Below are positions 5,322 to 5,486 of a stretch of 5,486 nt of DNA, piece by piece. Made by a program: the position numbers and the translations under genes. The stretch covers positions 1 to 5,486 of the forward strand of contig JAIEMR010000153.1 of assembly GCA_019751935.1 (NCBI GenBank), written 5' to 3'. Every line of letters starts with the position of its first letter. Within the stretch, counting starts at the first letter, position 1. Below the pieces are notes generated by a model, which was not told where the DNA came from, ran no database searches, and saw only the letters and a list, made by a program, of their open reading frames with translations. The DNA comes from Alphaproteobacteria bacterium (lineage in GTDB: Bacteria > Pseudomonadota > Alphaproteobacteria > Paracaedibacterales > CAIULA01).

Positions 5322-5353
5322 AACCACTTAGAAAGCTTCTAGGTGGTTATTTA
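5322..5353 (+). terminator. Terminator-like hairpin after the second secreted-protein gene
   Basis: AACCACTTAGAA (5322-5333) pairs with TTCTAGGTGGTT (5337-5348) over 12 bp, with one T-G wobble (5328/5342), an AGC loop and a short T-rich tail (TTATTT, 5347-5352). It lies 70 bases after the stop of the 184-aa protein gene. Its right arm is identical over 12 bases to 4081-4092, making it a relative of the hairpin before gene 4121. The T-run is weaker than in that copy. Confidence 0.65.
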
Positions 5354-5364
5354 GAATCTCAAGC

Positions 5365-5393
5365 TTGACTTGGGTGTATAGATATCATATAAA
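5365..5393 (+). promoter_or_regulatory. Strong sigma70-type promoter
   Basis: TTGACT (5365-5370) and TATAAA (5388-5393) each match the consensus at five of six positions, with the optimal 17-bp spacer. Transcription would start around 5400 and run out of the window. It follows directly after the hairpin at 5322-5348, so it begins a new transcription unit. It is the best-matching two-box promoter in the window. Confidence 0.6.
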
Positions 5394-5399
5394 ATTGAT

Positions 5400-5486
5400 C
5401 TGTTATGCAGCGTGGCAGGAAACTTTATTAAAGGTTTCGGGCATGCCTAACCTGCAGATTACTTAAGTATTAAATGATTAATGAAA
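5400..5486 (+). other. Stem-rich leader or start of an RNA gene, running off the window
   Basis: Downstream of the promoter the RNA can form one nested hairpin: TGCAG (5406-5410) with CTGCA (5452-5456), GGCA (5414-5417) with TGCC (5444-5447), and GAAACTTT (5419-5426) with AAAgGTTTC (5430-5438, one bulged G). No open reading frame of use starts here: the ATG at 5405 stops after 8 codons. I recognise none of 6S RNA, tmRNA, RNase P RNA or SRP RNA. It may be a structured 5' leader for a gene beyond the window or the beginning of an unassigned RNA. Confidence 0.35.

Overview
The window reads like part of the chromosome of an AT-rich, probably host-associated alphaproteobacterium. The Holosporales/Rickettsiales grade is my best guess, by inference only. 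The evidence is the alphaproteobacterial style of the YgjP-like C-terminus and of the AsmA protein, an orphan PF04392 substrate-binding protein, a REP-like palindrome of the 'TGGATTGCCACG...CGCAATGACG' kind, and AT-rich spacers. No rRNA, tRNA, IS transposase or CRISPR array is visible.

Left part (1-1522): the window opens inside the last 65 codons of a YgjP/DUF45 zinc metalloprotein with an intact HEVSH-x5-H zinc site. A promoter region follows, carrying a perfect 21-bp palindrome (254-274). Next is a 32-codon ORF (312-410) whose stop overlaps the start of a 336-aa PF04392 ABC-transporter substrate-binding protein (407-1417) in an ATGA junction. No permease or ATPase partner gene lies in the window. 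A 74-bp imperfect palindromic repeat (1431-1504) fills the short gap to the next gene.

Middle (1523-3911): one long minus-strand gene for a 781-aa AsmA-family inner-membrane-anchored protein, convergent with the transporter gene. It has a good extended -10 promoter at 3906-3914.

Right part (3912-5486): an accessory-looking plus-strand stretch. Two tandem terminator-like hairpins (4018-4039 and 4064-4097) stand immediately before a gene for a small secreted, Cys-containing protein (4121-4441). That frame stops just after an A_AAA_AAA heptamer. A -1 shift at the heptamer joins exactly to an open 59-codon extension (to 4596), and a perfect 7-bp stem-loop lies 8 nt downstream of the heptamer. 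This is either a programmed frameshift site or a one-base decayed gene. A second secreted Cys-containing protein of unknown family follows (4698-5252). A terminator-like hairpin after it (5322-5353) is a sequence relative of the one at 4064-4097, so the two small genes sit between related hairpins. The window ends with a strong sigma70-type promoter (5365-5393) feeding a stem-rich transcript with no recognisable gene.

The most interesting signals are the frameshift cassette, the hairpins in front of and around the secreted-protein genes, and the operator plus coupled mini-ORF controlling the substrate-binding protein.
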